Shown piece after piece: positions 12,362 to 24,264 of a stretch of 64,000 nt of DNA. Positions within the stretch are counted from its first letter, which is position 1; each line of letters starts with the position of its first letter. Source of the DNA: Phoronis australis (taxonomy: Eukaryota > Phoronida > Phoronidae); assembly GCA_002633005.1 (NCBI GenBank), contig NMRA01000005.1, forward strand, positions 2,017,739 through 2,081,738, written 5' to 3'. Below the pieces are notes generated by a model. That model was not told the origin of the DNA, made no database searches, and was given only the letters and a program-made list of their open reading frames with translations. Made by a program: the position numbers and the translations under genes.

Positions 12362-13423
12362 AGATGATTGTTCTGTAAAACCAAGCACATTTTAAAAACC
12401 TTAAGTTGAATACATGTAGACTGTTATGAACGCTATTGAATTGCTATTGAGCTCTATGGATGTTTTGTTTATTCATTTGTTGACGAGTGAGTTCTGAATG
12501 ATATGAGCCTGCCACCGTGTTTGGCCTCTGCTACATGGAACTGTTTGTTATTGTCCATTCAAGAAAATTATAAAAGTCAATAATTATCAACTTTCATTTG
12601 TGCATCACTTTTGCGATTGAGTTACTGTGTCACATCACACGACTGCTAATAATCGAAGTTTTGAGGTAAACAGGAACTTGTAAGCGTTCACTTGAAATTA
12701 TTATGAACTTGGAGTGTGAAACTTGCTTCACGGACTTGAATTTGGTGTACCCACTCAGCTGCGTTTCATTTTGAACCAAACGAAATTAAACATAATACCG
12801 TTTTGTGTTTTGTAAACATCATGCCGTGGTCTTACTGCATGGGAGCTAAAGGTTATTGGTTAGCTCGCATCATGTATCCTGTTGATGTGGACAGTTGGCC
12901 GCATGTGTCCCGGTCGTGTAGCCAGTTGGCAGCGCGTGCCTTGGTTGTGTAGTCAGTTGGCAGCGTGTGTCCTGGTCTTGTAGTCTTTTAGCACTGAGTG
13001 TCCTTGTCATGTAGTCAGGATGGCAATTGACGAAGAAAAATTTTGTCACGAATGAATTCAACCAGTTTTCAAATTCAGTGGCTCTTATAAGTGGACCATG
13101 CATTTTGATACATATTATTGATTCGTTCTAATTCTTACCTATGTAGTGACTTAGTACCGAAAGTGTGTTCACGTAGTCAGGTAGAGGCAAAAAGTCAGAG
13201 GAACTTGCACTGTGAATTCCAATAAAATAAGTAGGTGTTGTCAGTCTTACGACACTTTTGCAGTCCCATGCAAATTTCTATCTTGTTATAGCTGCTCTAG
13301 CCCTACGTAGCCATTTTGGTCCAAAACGTCTCCTGTAGACAGATTCTGCCCAGGTTAGGCACGTGTTTGTGCGCGGGTGTGTGTGGTTGTTTGCGTATGT
13401 GTGTGCATCTATATATTATTACT
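12362..13423. repeat. 1,062-bp near-identical direct repeat, copy 1
   Basis: This starts AGATGATTGTTCTGTAAAAC and ends ATATATTATTACT. It is the same length as, and differs by only a few percent from, 13,425-14,486, with a single N between them. Inside, at 12,905-13,028, four units of a 31-bp minisatellite are visible, of the form GTGTCCTGGTCGTGTAGTCA plus GTTGGCAGCGT; the last two units are diverged. The minus-strand open frame starting MHGPLIRATEF crosses the minisatellite and is not credible as a gene. Confidence 0.9.
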
Positions 13424-13424
13424 N
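13424..13424. other. Single-N assembly join
   Basis: A single undetermined base lies exactly at the boundary between two equal-length, near-identical copies, which points to a join between overlapping contigs. Confidence 0.8.
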
Positions 13425-14486
13425 AGATGATTGTTCTGTAAAACCAAGCACATTTTAAAAACCTTAAGTTGAATACATGTAGACTGTTATGAACGCTATT
13501 GAATTGCTATTGAGCTCTATGGATGTTTTGTTTATTCATTTGTTGACGAGTGAGTTCTGAATGATATGAGCCTGCCACCGTGTTTGGCCTCTGCTACATG
13601 GAACTGTTTGTTATTGTCCATTCAAGAAAATTATAAAAGTCAATAATTATCAACTTTCATTTGTGCATCACTTTTGCGATTGAGTTACTGTGTCACATCA
13701 CACGACTGCTAATAATCGAAGTTTTGAGGTAAACAGGAACTTGTAAGCGTTCACTTGAAATTATTATGAACTTGAAGTGTGAAACTTGCTTCACGGACTT
13801 GAATTTGGTGTACCCACTCAGTTGCGTTTCATTTTGAACCAAACGAAATTAAACATAATACCGTTTTGTGTTTTGTAAACATCATGCCGTGGTCTTACGG
13901 CATGGGAGCTTAAGGTTATTGGTTAGTTCGCATCATGTATCCTGTTGATGTGGACAGTTGGCCGCATGTGTCCTGGTCGTGTAGCCAGTTGGCAGCGCGT
14001 GCCTTGGTTGTGTAGTCAGTTGGCAGCGTGTGTCCTGGTCTTGTAGTCTTTTAGAACTGAGTGTCCTTGTCATGTAGTCAGGATGGCGATTGACGAAGAT
14101 AAATTGTGTCACGAATGAATTCAACCAGTTTTCAAATTCAGTGGCTCTTATAAGTGGACCATGCATTTTGATACATATTATTGATTCGTTCTAATTCCTA
14201 CCTATGTAGTGACTTAGTACCGAAAGTGTGTTCACGTAGTCAGTTAGAGGCAAAAAGTCAAAGGAACTTGCACTGTGAATTCCAATAAAATAAGTAGGTG
14301 GTGTCAATCTTACGACACTTTTGCATTCCCATGCAAATTTCTATCTTGTTATAGCTGCTCTAGCCCTACGTAGCCATTTTGGTCCAAAACGTCTCCTGTA
14401 GACAGATTCTGCCCAGGTTAGGCACGTGTTTTTGCGCGGGTGTGTGTGGTTGTTTGCGTATGTATGTGCATCTATATATTATTACT
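13425..14486. repeat. 1,062-bp near-identical direct repeat, copy 2
   Basis: This begins at the same base as copy 1 (AGATGATTG) and ends at the same ATTACT. It then continues into unique sequence (GTTTTCAATTTTTC). The 31-bp minisatellite is at 13,968-14,091, offset exactly 1,063 bases from copy 1. Differences are scattered substitutions such as CAGCTGCG/CAGTTGCG, the pattern expected of two alleles. Confidence 0.9.
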
Positions 14487-15179
14487 GTTTTCAATTTTTC
14501 TATAAAAATTCATTTGTGCTTTGCTTACTTGTTTACCAGATTCCGTTCTCTGTTAACTCGATTTTTGAGCAGTACAGTTATCTGCAGTATCAACCTATAG
14601 TCATGAAATAAAACTTTTAAAATGAAAATTTTAAAAAGAAAACATCGAGACGTTGCATGGGTGTTTGCAGCAACTTCCCATTCGACTAAAAAAAAACAAA
14701 AAAAACGCCGTCGGGCACGTTTGGGTGTTACCTCTTCCGTTCGACAAAAACTCTGTCGCGACGTTTTTGTGTGTTGCGACTAACGTTTCATCCTTGCGTT
14801 TTGGCGTACAACACGATGTCCCGCCTTTTATCCGGATTAAGTCCCGCCATTCAATCCAGTTGTCCATTTTTTCATTATCGAATGGTGACCATGAGAATTA
14901 TGCAACAGAAGCTCAAAATAACAATGTCTCTTCGTTATGAATATTGTTATTTTCCAGAGCTGTCAACTATCTTTAGTAAAAAAACAATCGTAAAATGTGT
15001 TCCAATGTCTCTTGTTCAGGTTAACATACAGTACATACATCAGGATCACTAACTTTACTTTCTGAAGAAATTATAATTTAGTACCTTTCTAAACTTCTAT
15101 GGAAAGTAGTAGATTGCAACCAATGTAAAGAGCTATCCAAAGAACATTTCAAAGGTACTAACATAATAGATTTTGATCA
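14487..15179. other. No recognisable gene
   Basis: Contains homopolymer A runs near 14,688-14,706 and short frames. Nothing is supported. Confidence 0.45.
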
Positions 15180-15597
15180 GAATTTTTATCAGAAAAACCT
15201 TTCTTTGCAAAGTACGGATACATAGTTGGCGTAATTAGTTTATCACATTTTTGTAAATGTCACTGCATTCAGTATTTTTACAGTTGAATGTAGTTGTATC
15301 AAACAACACCGAATGTCTAATCAATTCATCAATATATATGTAATTTTGGATGAATGCCTGAATAAATACTCCACTGCAATTGTGCCGGGTAGATATCTGT
15401 TGAATCATTGAAATCATTCTCCTGCTGGCTGCTCTGGTCACTTATGTAACCTATCTGGTTCATTTACTTTTTATATATTTCGATTACACAATGCTTTTTT
15501 CGCATTGTGGTAACGCTCCTGGTTTTTGAAATTAAGAAATAATATTTTCAACCTGTGGGATATGCGAAATGAACCATGATTTAAATTATTTATCTTT
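15180..15597. repeat. Dispersed repeat copy, left part (LINE-occupied)
   Basis: Diverged copy of about 2,990-3,435. Shared blocks include TGTATCAAAC, TTTTCGCATTGTGGTAAC and TTATTTATCTTTTGCTTCT. The LINE begins immediately after ...CTTCTAATACTATCAT. Confidence 0.65.
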
Positions 15598-18050
15598 TGC
15601 TTCTAATACTATCATTTAAGGCAAACAAGCCCTTTTGGAATGATGAATTAACGCAACTTTGGAAAAATGTGGCCCAAGAAGAAAAAGTATTTCTCAAAGA
15701 AAAAATACTAAACGAAGAAGGGAGCGACTGTATGAATATAAGAACTCTAGATATTACTTTGACAAGAGATTCAGGTTTTAAAAAGGCAGTATTTGAAAGA
15801 TAAATTAACAATCATTGAAGAATCATGTGAAAATGAAGGAACTCAAGAACTTACATGTAGGACCTCAGCTCAAGAAGAGACATGAAAATATTATTCCCTC
15901 AGAAAGATGGCAGGCCAGTTTTAGAGATTTGTTTGCGAAAATTCCAATGGCTGAAAGTCAAAACGTAGAGGATTTGGAGAAAGCAATGCAATATGCTGAA
16001 TGTTCGAGTCATGTAAAAGAAGTACTGAAAAACACTTTTTCTTCTTTTGAAGTTTATTCTGTTATTCGCAAATTAAAATCGGGTAAGGCCACTGGTATAG
16101 ACGATATCCCATACGAAGTGCTGAGATCCCCAGATATGGTTATTATTTTGGTCTCGCTCTTTTAGAAGGTCTTTGACAGTGGAGTTATTCCATCATTATG
16201 GTATAAAGCGATTATCACCCCTATACCGAAAGGATCAGATAGAGATTTGAATTTACCGCCCAACTATAGAGGCATAAGCCTGCTCTCCACCGCGAGCAAA
16301 GTGTATGGTAATGTACTAAACAGGAGATTAACCGAGTTTCTGAATGTCGAACACAAACTGAATGAAGAACAAAATGGCTTTTCGACAGGGGAGGTCTTGT
16401 CTTGACCACGTGTTTACACTCACGTCTATTGTTAGAAATAGGATAGCTTGTAAAAGACCAACGTTTGCAATATTCGTCGACATGGAACGGGCTTTTGACA
16501 ATTTAGATAGAAACTTTTTTGTTAAATTAATTAATTTAGGAGTGGTTGGAAAATTCTATCACTCAGTAAAATCGTTGTATGCGCAGACAAAAACCTGTGT
16601 ACAATTAGGTCAGTCAAGTTATACCAACTGGTTTCCAGTACAAAGAGGGGTCAGGCAGGGGGATCCATTGTCGCCTACATTGTTTTCAATTTTCATAAAT
16701 GATTTGATTAATGATTTGAACAGTTGTAGCAAGGGTATCAATTTTGATGGATATAATTTATCATGTCTGTTGTACGCAGATGAAATTGTGATTTTTTCGG
16801 GTAATGAAACTTATTTACAGGATTTACTGAACGTATTGAGTAATTGGTGTGCAAGGTGGCAAATGTCTGTAAATTTTTCCAAGACTGATGTGGTTCATTT
16901 TCGCAAGAGCGGACATGTAAGAACGAGTTTTGAATTCATTTTGTGCGATCGCATTGTGAATTTAAGAGAATGTTATAAGTATCTGGGTGTAACTCTGAAT
17001 AAGTTCATGGATTTCAGTTTGACAGCTGAGGTACTGGCAGACTCCGCCTCCAGAGCGTTGGGAGCTCTGGTGAGCATGCAAGTACAAACATATTGGTAAC
17101 ATGGGTTTCAACAGTTACATCAAATGTTTTGAAATGTCCGTCTCTTCAATTCTAGAATATGGATCTGGAGTTTGTTGATATTCTCAATACTCCAAATGCG
17201 AAATGATCAGAACGAGAGCACTACGTGTATTTTTAGGGGTCCACAAGTATGCTGCCAATGCAGTACTTTATGGTGATTCGGGTTGGCCAAATTCACACTA
17301 CAAACAACATGAAAATATGCTTAGGCTCTGGAATCGTTTAGTTCTAATGGATGAAAGCAGAATTGCAAAAAAGTCTTTTTATGGGACCTTAAACATCGGA
17401 ACTCCTGTAATTGGTCAAGTTCAATATTTAAAATTATGGAGAAGTGCGACGTTTTAGAAAATTTCAGGAACAAGCAAATTGTGTCTCTCGAAAACTTCAA
17501 AACATTCAGAATCCAGTTAGAAGAGTTAAACTGGTTAAAATTAATCACTGAGAAACAAAGACTGTACTTATATAGATCTGTTAAGAATGACTATTGTGTA
17601 GAAGAGTATTTCCGTCTGCCGGTGTCTTAGAGGTCCGTCATAGCTCGATTGAGAGCAGGTATTCTACCATTAGAGGTTGGGCGGTACTTCGGAATTCCTG
17701 TGAATGAGCGAATTTGTCGTGTTTGTAAAAACGGAATTGAAGATGAATTTTATTTAATTTTTGATTGTGAAAAATATACTCACATTCGACCAATATTCCA
17801 AAATAACTTGAAAGGTCTAGCGAAATTCATTCAAGACGCTTTGCAGGCTAGAAGTAATTGTTTGTTTATAAATTAGTCTGAAGTGGTCATATTTGAGCTT
17901 GTGCAATATGTTATGTAATGATTTAATTTTTATTAGGTGACTGAGTAAGCCCATTGAGGCTGGGGTTTTATGTGGTGAATATTCTGTCTTTGATATTGTA
18001 TTTACTGGCACCCTTATGTCACTATAATAAATAAATATATAATAATAAAA
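15598..18050 (+). mobile_element. 5'-truncated, dead non-LTR retrotransposon (LINE)
   Basis: The copy starts within the linker between endonuclease and RT (KPFWNDELTQLWK at about 15,630), so the endonuclease is missing. It continues through the RT and a C-terminal zinc-knuckle-like segment (RICRVCKNGIEDEF, about 17,710), and ends in an ATA-rich tail (ATAATAAATAAATATATAAT) near 18,050. The host sequence on both sides is one repeat whose uninterrupted counterpart is at about 3,430. A short ATCAT occurs at both borders and may be the target duplication. The element shows several frame breaks and stops. Confidence 0.9.
15815..17876 (+). pseudogene. LINE reverse transcriptase pseudogene
   Basis: The frame 15,815-16,165 carries the RT fingers region (SGKATGIDDIPYEVL) and stops at TAG 16,163. 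The same frame continues open beyond it (SLWYKAIITPIPKG, NYRGISLLSTASKV) until about 16,380. There one extra T in GGCTTTTCGACAGG shifts it into the frame of 16,362-17,099. That part has motif A (FVDMERAFD), motif B (RQGDPLSPTLFS), motif C as LLYADEIVIF and motif E (YKYLGVTL). Motif C should be YADD, so one catalytic Asp is changed to Glu. Further shifts occur near 17,097 and 17,450, with stops near 17,175 and 17,628. The last segment, 17,649-17,876, is the C-terminal CxxC zf-RVT-like region. No functional enzyme can be made. Confidence 0.9.
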
Positions 18051-18054
18051 ATCA

Positions 18055-18290
18055 TACACAATCAACAACTGATGAACGGCTTTCTAGTTATGCGACTCTT
18101 ATGCAAGTTTGTTGAAAGACGGTGGAGTTAAGAAACGTTTTAGTGACAGTAAATTTCATAGCAAGAGGCAACACCAGAATAAATGATTGCAAACAAATTC
18201 TGCGCATGCTCGGTGGAATCTTAGTAGCTCGAGATGGAAATTGGAATTCCAGGACTATAGTTCTATGCATCAGTCTATCGAAGGAGACAA
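18055..18290. repeat. Dispersed repeat copy, right part
   Basis: Continuation of the repeat interrupted by the LINE. CAACTGATGAACGG, CGACTCTTATGCAAG, TTTTAGTGACAGTAA and GGAATTCCAGG match 3,450-3,640. Confidence 0.65.
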
Positions 18291-18589
18291 GAGGTCTCCG
18301 AGATACTAGGATTAGGTAAATATTCTGTCCAGTAAACAAGTCTCATTCTCAATATATGATTCAAAATGTTGTTGATAACAACGCTAACTAAACGTGGTAC
18401 TTACCACTCCATTTTTCTTGCAGCAATCTGAAATTAAATTGTTAGTTGAAACAGCTGTTGGGTGTCAGAGTATCTTGTGTAATCAAATAATCTTGAATCC
18501 AGTATCTGTTAACATTAAGGTCTGGTGATCACATTGATCTTTGACATCTGCTTCTTTATTAACCAAACGAAGGTGATTTCAATCGCTGT

Positions 18590-19116
18590 ACTTAAAGAGG
18601 CATGAAACGCGAAAGCTCGTCAAGATATGATCTAAAGCAAACAATTTCTGACGAAAGTACCATCTCTCAACGTCTAGTACAGAGTAATTCACTTTCCCTT
18701 GTGAATAAATTTCCAGAAACAAATCACAAAATTCACGATTTTTGAAATACGCGAAAAGGAAAAACTCTGTGGTTACCACAGAGTTTCTAATCTCCCTCCC
18801 ACTTACGATGAATATTCGCAATTGCTTGATGTCAAAGATCACATTTCCCTTACATGGAAAATGTGCTACGTATATGTCTTGCCATGCCAAATAAGGAGAC
18901 GTGCTTTGCCTTTTGGGATAAAAATCGTCGAGCAGTTGACAGATATTGTTTTTTTTCGAAATTTGAAACTAAAATAAAATGCTTTGATATCAACGGAAAC
19001 AAAAAAATTTTAAGAACAAACCCCTAAGATACCCGGTAAGCTGGTTGAATTCTGTTTCAGTGGCAGGGAATCACTTTCAATATTGCAATTTAGTCTGTTG
19101 ATCGCTTTTCAGGCCT
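18590..19116. repeat. Diverged local duplication, copy 1
   Basis: This aligns with 20,880-21,440. Shared blocks include GAGGCATG, GGAAATGTGCTACG-like, GAGACGTGCTTTGCC, CGAGCAGTTGACAG, ATGCTTT and CAATTTAGT. A 25-base near-perfect palindrome at 18,762-18,786 (12-base arms, AAACTCTGTGGT) is specific to this copy. The hAT-like element at 19,125 is inserted at its end. Confidence 0.65.
18762..18786. repeat. Short palindrome
   Basis: AAACTCTGTGGT is followed by its reverse complement around one central base. It could be a binding site or merely a hairpin. Confidence 0.6.
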
Positions 19117-20253
19117 CTTTAAATCACAGGCGCTTGGGTTTATCGCAAATGACGTCACTCAATATTATAAATATAAGAAAACATAAAGGTTGGACACTCG
19201 AAATCTGTTTCCTAAAAATTTTCTACTCAAATGTGCATGGAACTCCACGAAACTAGCATCGAACAACTCTTAGAATACCTTCTTTCATTTGATCTCTTCA
19301 AATTGCCTTCGAGTGGTGATTTGGCGACAAAAATGCCAAAAGAATGCCAAAATCACAAATTCAAGGACCTAATTCCGTGATGTCATGGCAGACGGTCTTC
19401 GCACATCCGGGTTTTGACGGACGCTCCCGAGCTAAATCCGAAAGTCTAATTTCGCGCGGCTTTCGCCGTCAATCCATCGACTACTTGATCATGAGAAGCA
19501 GAGAGCACTTTATTGCCAAATAAATGTAATTACTCACATATTTGTGTCAAATATAAATTATCCTGATACTGTATTGATATGCGAAGTTTTTTGTGTACTG
19601 TGATTTCTTATGAAGGTTTTACTTTTGGCCAAAACCATTGAGTTAACTCGTCGGCCACGCGCATTGTAATACTTGCACGGACTGCGTTTCCTGGCCGAGT
19701 GTGTGTTGTGCTTCAATCAAAAAAGTGCGTGATGTCAAGATGAGAAACAAGATACGCCAGTTTATGTAATAAAATTCTAAGTTAAGAGCTAAAATGAGCC
19801 GTCAGTGGAATAAAGTTACAAATAATCATTAAAATACTAACTTTAACATTCTCAATTAGTTGAGTTTTGGATTAGAATTATTGAATTTGAAATATAGGTT
19901 GCTTGCTCAAACTCGAAGTTTCACCTACGACAGGCGTACAAGTTGAAGCACAACTGAAATCCGCCATGTTTACTATTTCAGGTCCTTGAATTCAGAGTTT
20001 TGAGATTGTTTTGGAAATTCCATCGCCAATTCACCACTCACGAAGACAGTTAATGGGATCTAGGAATGATAAGGCTTCGAAGGTTTATGCAACACCAGAC
20101 TGAGGGAGGTGCACGCAGATTTTATTTGGATTTTGGACGGTTGAAGTTGGGAGCCTCGGCTTGGCAAAGTTTAAGTGTCCAACCTTTATGTGTTCTTATA
20201 TATATTATTGAGTGACGTCATTTGCGATAAACCCAAGCGCCTGTGCTTTAAAT
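19117..20253 (+). mobile_element. hAT-like non-autonomous DNA element, copy 2, with target duplication
   Basis: The element spans 19,125-20,245. It begins CACAGGCGCTTGGGTTTATC and ends in the reverse complement of that sequence; the terminal inverted repeats extend about 75 bases, through GACGTCACTCAATA and AACATAAAGGTTGGACACT. It is flanked by a perfect 8-bp direct repeat, CTTTAAAT (19,117-19,124 and 20,246-20,253). The 8-bp length and the T at position 2 and A at position 7 fit the known hAT target preference nTnnnnAn. No transposase frame is present, so it would need an enzyme in trans. It is in the opposite orientation to the copy at 9.6-10.6 kb and carries about 150 bp (about 19,850-20,005) that the other lacks. 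Confidence 0.88.
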
Positions 20254-20579
20254 CAGCTGAACATCAACCTAAACTGGCATAATATGATTCATAATCAAGG
20301 AGATCAACGCGGGTTATGATCACCCTGTCCACCGTTGATTCACTCGAGCTGAACACTATAACCGTGCTCCTACTTTCGTATCCAATGAAAATATACAAAA
20401 AAGGAACACCGTGCAATCATTGAAATTATTGATTCGGAAAATTAGTGTAAATGAGAAAAATACGCATTCAGGTAAGATCGCAGCTCAATATTGTAAAAAA
20501 ATTACCACTGCAATGACATCGTTTTCGAGATCTTTACCTGATTCGGGTAAATATGAGGGCAATTTAGCCCTTAAAACGT

Positions 20580-20760
20580 TTACGCACCATTTCCTAATTT
20601 TTGTGACATTTATCGGATGCTAATGTTGGTTTCACAGCAGCAAAATTTGTCCTGAAATTCTGTTTGCTGGTATTAAAATACTAAAAACTCGTAACGAAAT
20701 AAAGCCAAACCATCGTGAACAATCCATCAGGAAATTGTAAATTTTCCACAATTTTGTAAG
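20580..20760. repeat. Fragment shared with the array units
   Basis: CATTTCCTAATTTTTG, AGCAAAATTT and TTCGGTTTGCTGGTAA-like segments match about 41,085-41,175 and 61,405-61,495, and more weakly 48,490-48,620. It is an outlying, diverged relic of the duplicated unit. Confidence 0.5.
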
Positions 20761-20879
20761 CAGGCCATGCGAGTGTGGAACCTCAGCAAAAATTGGGTTA
20801 TGGTTCAAGACTACGTGATTCATATCCAGAGTCCTGTGACTCGTGTATTTGTACAGCTTGTGCTGTGGGGTCGTCGCTT

Positions 20880-21440
20880 CGTGTTTTGAAGAGGCATGGA
20901 ATGCAAAAATTCACAAGAAATAGGTTTTAAATAGATCGTGGCGAATCTACTTCTTGGGGATGCTGACGTAAGAGTTATTCGCTTTGAATATTGCAAAAAT
21001 GTCCTGAAAAAATCGCCAGATTCATTATTTTTGAAAGAGACGAAATATAAAATCTTTAATCCCAGTACAGTTTTCAAATTATGCGCCCCTTATAATCGAT
21101 ATGCACGTGTGCACTCAAAGAAGTCGGACTGGCTATCGCTTATAATCGCCATTATTTTGTTTATATCAAAGACCATATTTTCCATATAAGGGAAATGTGC
21201 TACGTCTTGCCGTATCAACTAAAGAGACGTGCTTTGCCGTGTGGGAGAAAAATTGATGAGACGAGCAGTTGACAGTCGACAGATCGTCTTTTCTGAAATA
21301 TGAAATTAAAAGAAAAATGCTTTAACATCGGCAGAAATTCAAAATCTTTACAAACAAACCATGAAAATAGTTCTGGTGAATGGTTTGACTTCTGTGGCAG
21401 AAAACCACTTTGAATAATGCAGTTTAGTACTTGTTCACGT
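20880..21440. repeat. Diverged local duplication, copy 2
   Basis: Counterpart of 18,590-19,116. It lacks the hAT-like insertion at the equivalent point (CAGTTTAGTACTTGTTC) and so serves approximately as an empty site. Confidence 0.6.
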
Positions 21441-22852
21441 TCTATGCCACTGTAAGGAAGCAGACTATCGGTGATCTCTGCTTGCTCCTCAACACAGACA
21501 TGGTGGGTGCAAGGTTGTGAATTGAAAACAGCGCTGTTCTCTCACCTTTAAGTTGTTGAGATGTCATATCTTCTGGCCGTTGAAAACTCGTCTAGCCACA
21601 ATCAAATCTCGAAAGTCCCTGTTTTAAAAAACGCAAACGTGAAATGACAAAAATTTGATGCTACCAAAGCCCACGTAGATGGATTTTCAAATGCATGGAT
21701 ATGTTGAGAACATGCCTCTACTTAAAAGTATGTTTTTAAAAACAAATTTGGAAATTAAATCCGTGCCTATTACACACGATGCCCATTCTGAAGACTGGAC
21801 TAAGGAAATCTTTCCGGCCCGACTCATTATTTCTCGCAAACAATGACGTGAAGTTAATTAGAAGCATGTTAGAAGCGAAGACTGTCGAAAGCCCTCAGAG
21901 CAGTATAGGGATCAGAGTGAACAACTCGAAAAAATATATGTTTGTTATGTATGTTACCTGGTCCCTTTATCATTGCATCACTTCTTTGAAGGGATTGGAG
22001 ACAGTTGATCAAACGCCGTTAAGTTTTAAATTTACTAATTTATAAAACAATTGAATACATATAGGTTATCCCACATACATGGGAATACTACTGTCATATC
22101 CTACCGAGAATTCATTTCATCTGGGAAGATAGAGTTGGAACATTTGCAGGTGAAATGTATTCGAGATAAATATCACAGTAGATTCATAAGTATGCAGAAT
22201 AACCTTTTTATTCCGCATATATCAACTCATTTGCATCCATCATCTCGTCATATATCTTGTTGCTGTATGCTTCGGCATGTTGTTACAGCGACGTCATGAT
22301 GCATTGTATGTATGCCAAGCACGGCACTCACGCCGGTTTAGCGACAAGACTATCTGTAAAAGTGTTGAATATCCAGTATTTTCATAATAAAATTATTAGA
22401 ATTTTCAGATAGTGAAATATGCAAGTTGAAGCACTGAACAATTCAGTCATATCAATATTTTGTCGGAAACTTAGAAACAATCCAGTCCTGGAATATAAAA
22501 ATTGAAACATTCCCTGAACACGTGTGCAGCATTGCGTCGTCATCTCTGGAAAAAAATGGCGGAAACTGTGCTGATTTTCAGAACTTGAGGGAAGAATTGC
22601 AAAAAGCAGCGCTGCCAATGACGGAGAGTTGAGACTTGAGGAACTCTGGGAGCAGACGATTGTGTCAGTAAAAACACATACCTGATATTAGGTCGCAATT
22701 TTCCGTAAACACCTTAGCTCTCAATGTAGATATACTGTATGCATCCATAACGAAACGTTTTCGTTGGATTTGAATTAAATTTTAACCAGGGACGCTATTT
22801 AACTTGACTTATTTATGATGATCCAGGCCAAAAAATAGCCTCCTGATAATTT
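21441..22852. other. No recognisable gene
   Basis: The longest frame (21,779-22,045, plus strand) has no recognisable domain, no splice context and no counterpart elsewhere in the window. Nothing is supported. Confidence 0.4.
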
Positions 22853-22974
22853 TAAAAAACTTAAGTTTTCGAAACTTACGTTTTTGAAAACTTATGTTTT
22901 TGAAAACTTAAGCTATGAAAAATTAAGTTTTGGCCAAAAACTTAAATTTTCGTGATTGAAAACTTAAGTTTTTT
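22853..22974. repeat. Clustered palindromic AAAACTTAAGTTTT repeats
   Basis: About seven imperfect units of 15-23 bp, each containing ACTTAAG or a one-base variant flanked by A and T runs. The consensus AAAACTTAAGTTTT is a perfect 14-base palindrome. Confidence 0.75.
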
Positions 22975-24027
22975 AGAGAGGGTAGCAGTCAAGCCAGTGC
23001 TTGAAAAGTCCTCTTCTCATCGTCATTGGCGCCACCAAATATAGAAATGGCGTCGGAAGTCAGCCTATTACTACATGGGGATAAAATAATAAAATGATTC
23101 TTTAGAACATAGCAGATTTCGCCAAAAGATTATGTTACACTCAGGATAATTGTATTTGATGAAAGTAATCTTAGAACCTACACCGTGTCGTCCCACGACA
23201 ACTGTCCGGGAAGAGTAGACAACGCAACACTTCACTAGAACAATATTAGCAAGTTTACTTGCGCCGGATCAGAGTACCCTGTATCCAAGAGCACTGCTAG
23301 TTTCGATGATTTTTATAGGGGATTTTCTACATTTTTATTGGAAAATAGAAATTATTCAGCTTACATTGTACTTTGATGTTTATTAACATTTGTCAAAATT
23401 CTCTTTGGAATCGTTTTTGAGTCCCGACATCGTAAACGGGCGCTCAATTAGCAAATTCTCCTCAGTTATTGGGCCATACCATTGTTGGCCAATCAAAACT
23501 TTGGGTTGCTCTCTGACGTAGGTAGTCAATCAACAAAATGACGTATATGAAAAATAGGTCAATTCACAAGACCTCGTTATGCCTCTCTGCAACTGCGGAC
23601 TAATGTTGGTCCAGATAACAAAAATTGTTCAAACTGCATACGATCACGAAATCACAGCTGTGAAGAATAGACACCGCATCTGCCGCCAATTTCTCTCACT
23701 TCCAGAGATTCAATTGACCGGTCGTCACTCCCGACATGAATCGAACAATGTCCAAGAAAATAGCAATGTGAAAAGGAAAACCAATCTTTTGTGCCACTCC
23801 CAGAGGATACACACCCAGCTAATCCTTGTCAGACAACTAAGACGTTACCTACCACAAATGCAGAAAGACCTCTGTAGCCAGTCTGATCGAAGGAGGTAGA
23901 AGATTATCATGGATTGTGAAATTCTTAGCTTTTCTGAAGGTCAATTACGTCACAATGTAACCTTATCTTTTAGAAACCGTGTATCACAAGCGTTTATGTG
24001 GACACCGTATCGTAAAATGTTTTAGAG
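22975..24027. other. No recognisable gene
   Basis: A 106-residue plus-strand frame (23,579-23,899) is rich in R, Q and H and has no recognisable domain. It precedes an RT relic and could be degraded retrotransposon sequence, but this is not demonstrated. Confidence 0.35.
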
Positions 24028-24264
24028 TGCTTTGAGCCTATTTATGACTCTCTCACTACAAACAATCTGGTATATGAACTTCAGTATAGTTTTAAAAATA
24101 AAATCAACATAATTTACAGCACTAAAATTGTTAGACAAAATCAAAGGACACCAGGATAAAAGGGATAAATCCAACAACCATCATTTTAAACCTTTCAAAA
24201 GCCTTTAACACAACAGACCATGATAATCTTTCATTTTTACTAGAGTCGGGGATTTATTCTTCAA
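24028..24264 (+). mobile_element. Short reverse transcriptase relic (CR1/jockey-like)
   Basis: Two in-order fragments match RT of CR1/jockey-type elements: NNLVYELQYSF (about 24,060; compare the family's ...YE.QFGFR) and ILNLSKAFNTTDHDNLSFLL (about 24,183; the family's LDLSKAFDT-DH motif A). The catalytic Asp of motif A is replaced by Asn (SKAFN), and the joining region is out of frame. Confidence 0.7.

Noticed and set aside
12870-14166. Duplicated minus-strand frame MHGPLIRATEF... as a conserved gene
   Set aside because: Its second half is a translated 31-bp minisatellite, and its two copies are probably alleles, so conservation carries no weight.
22853-22974. CRISPR-like array
   Set aside because: Units are irregular palindromes without constant spacers, in an animal genome context.
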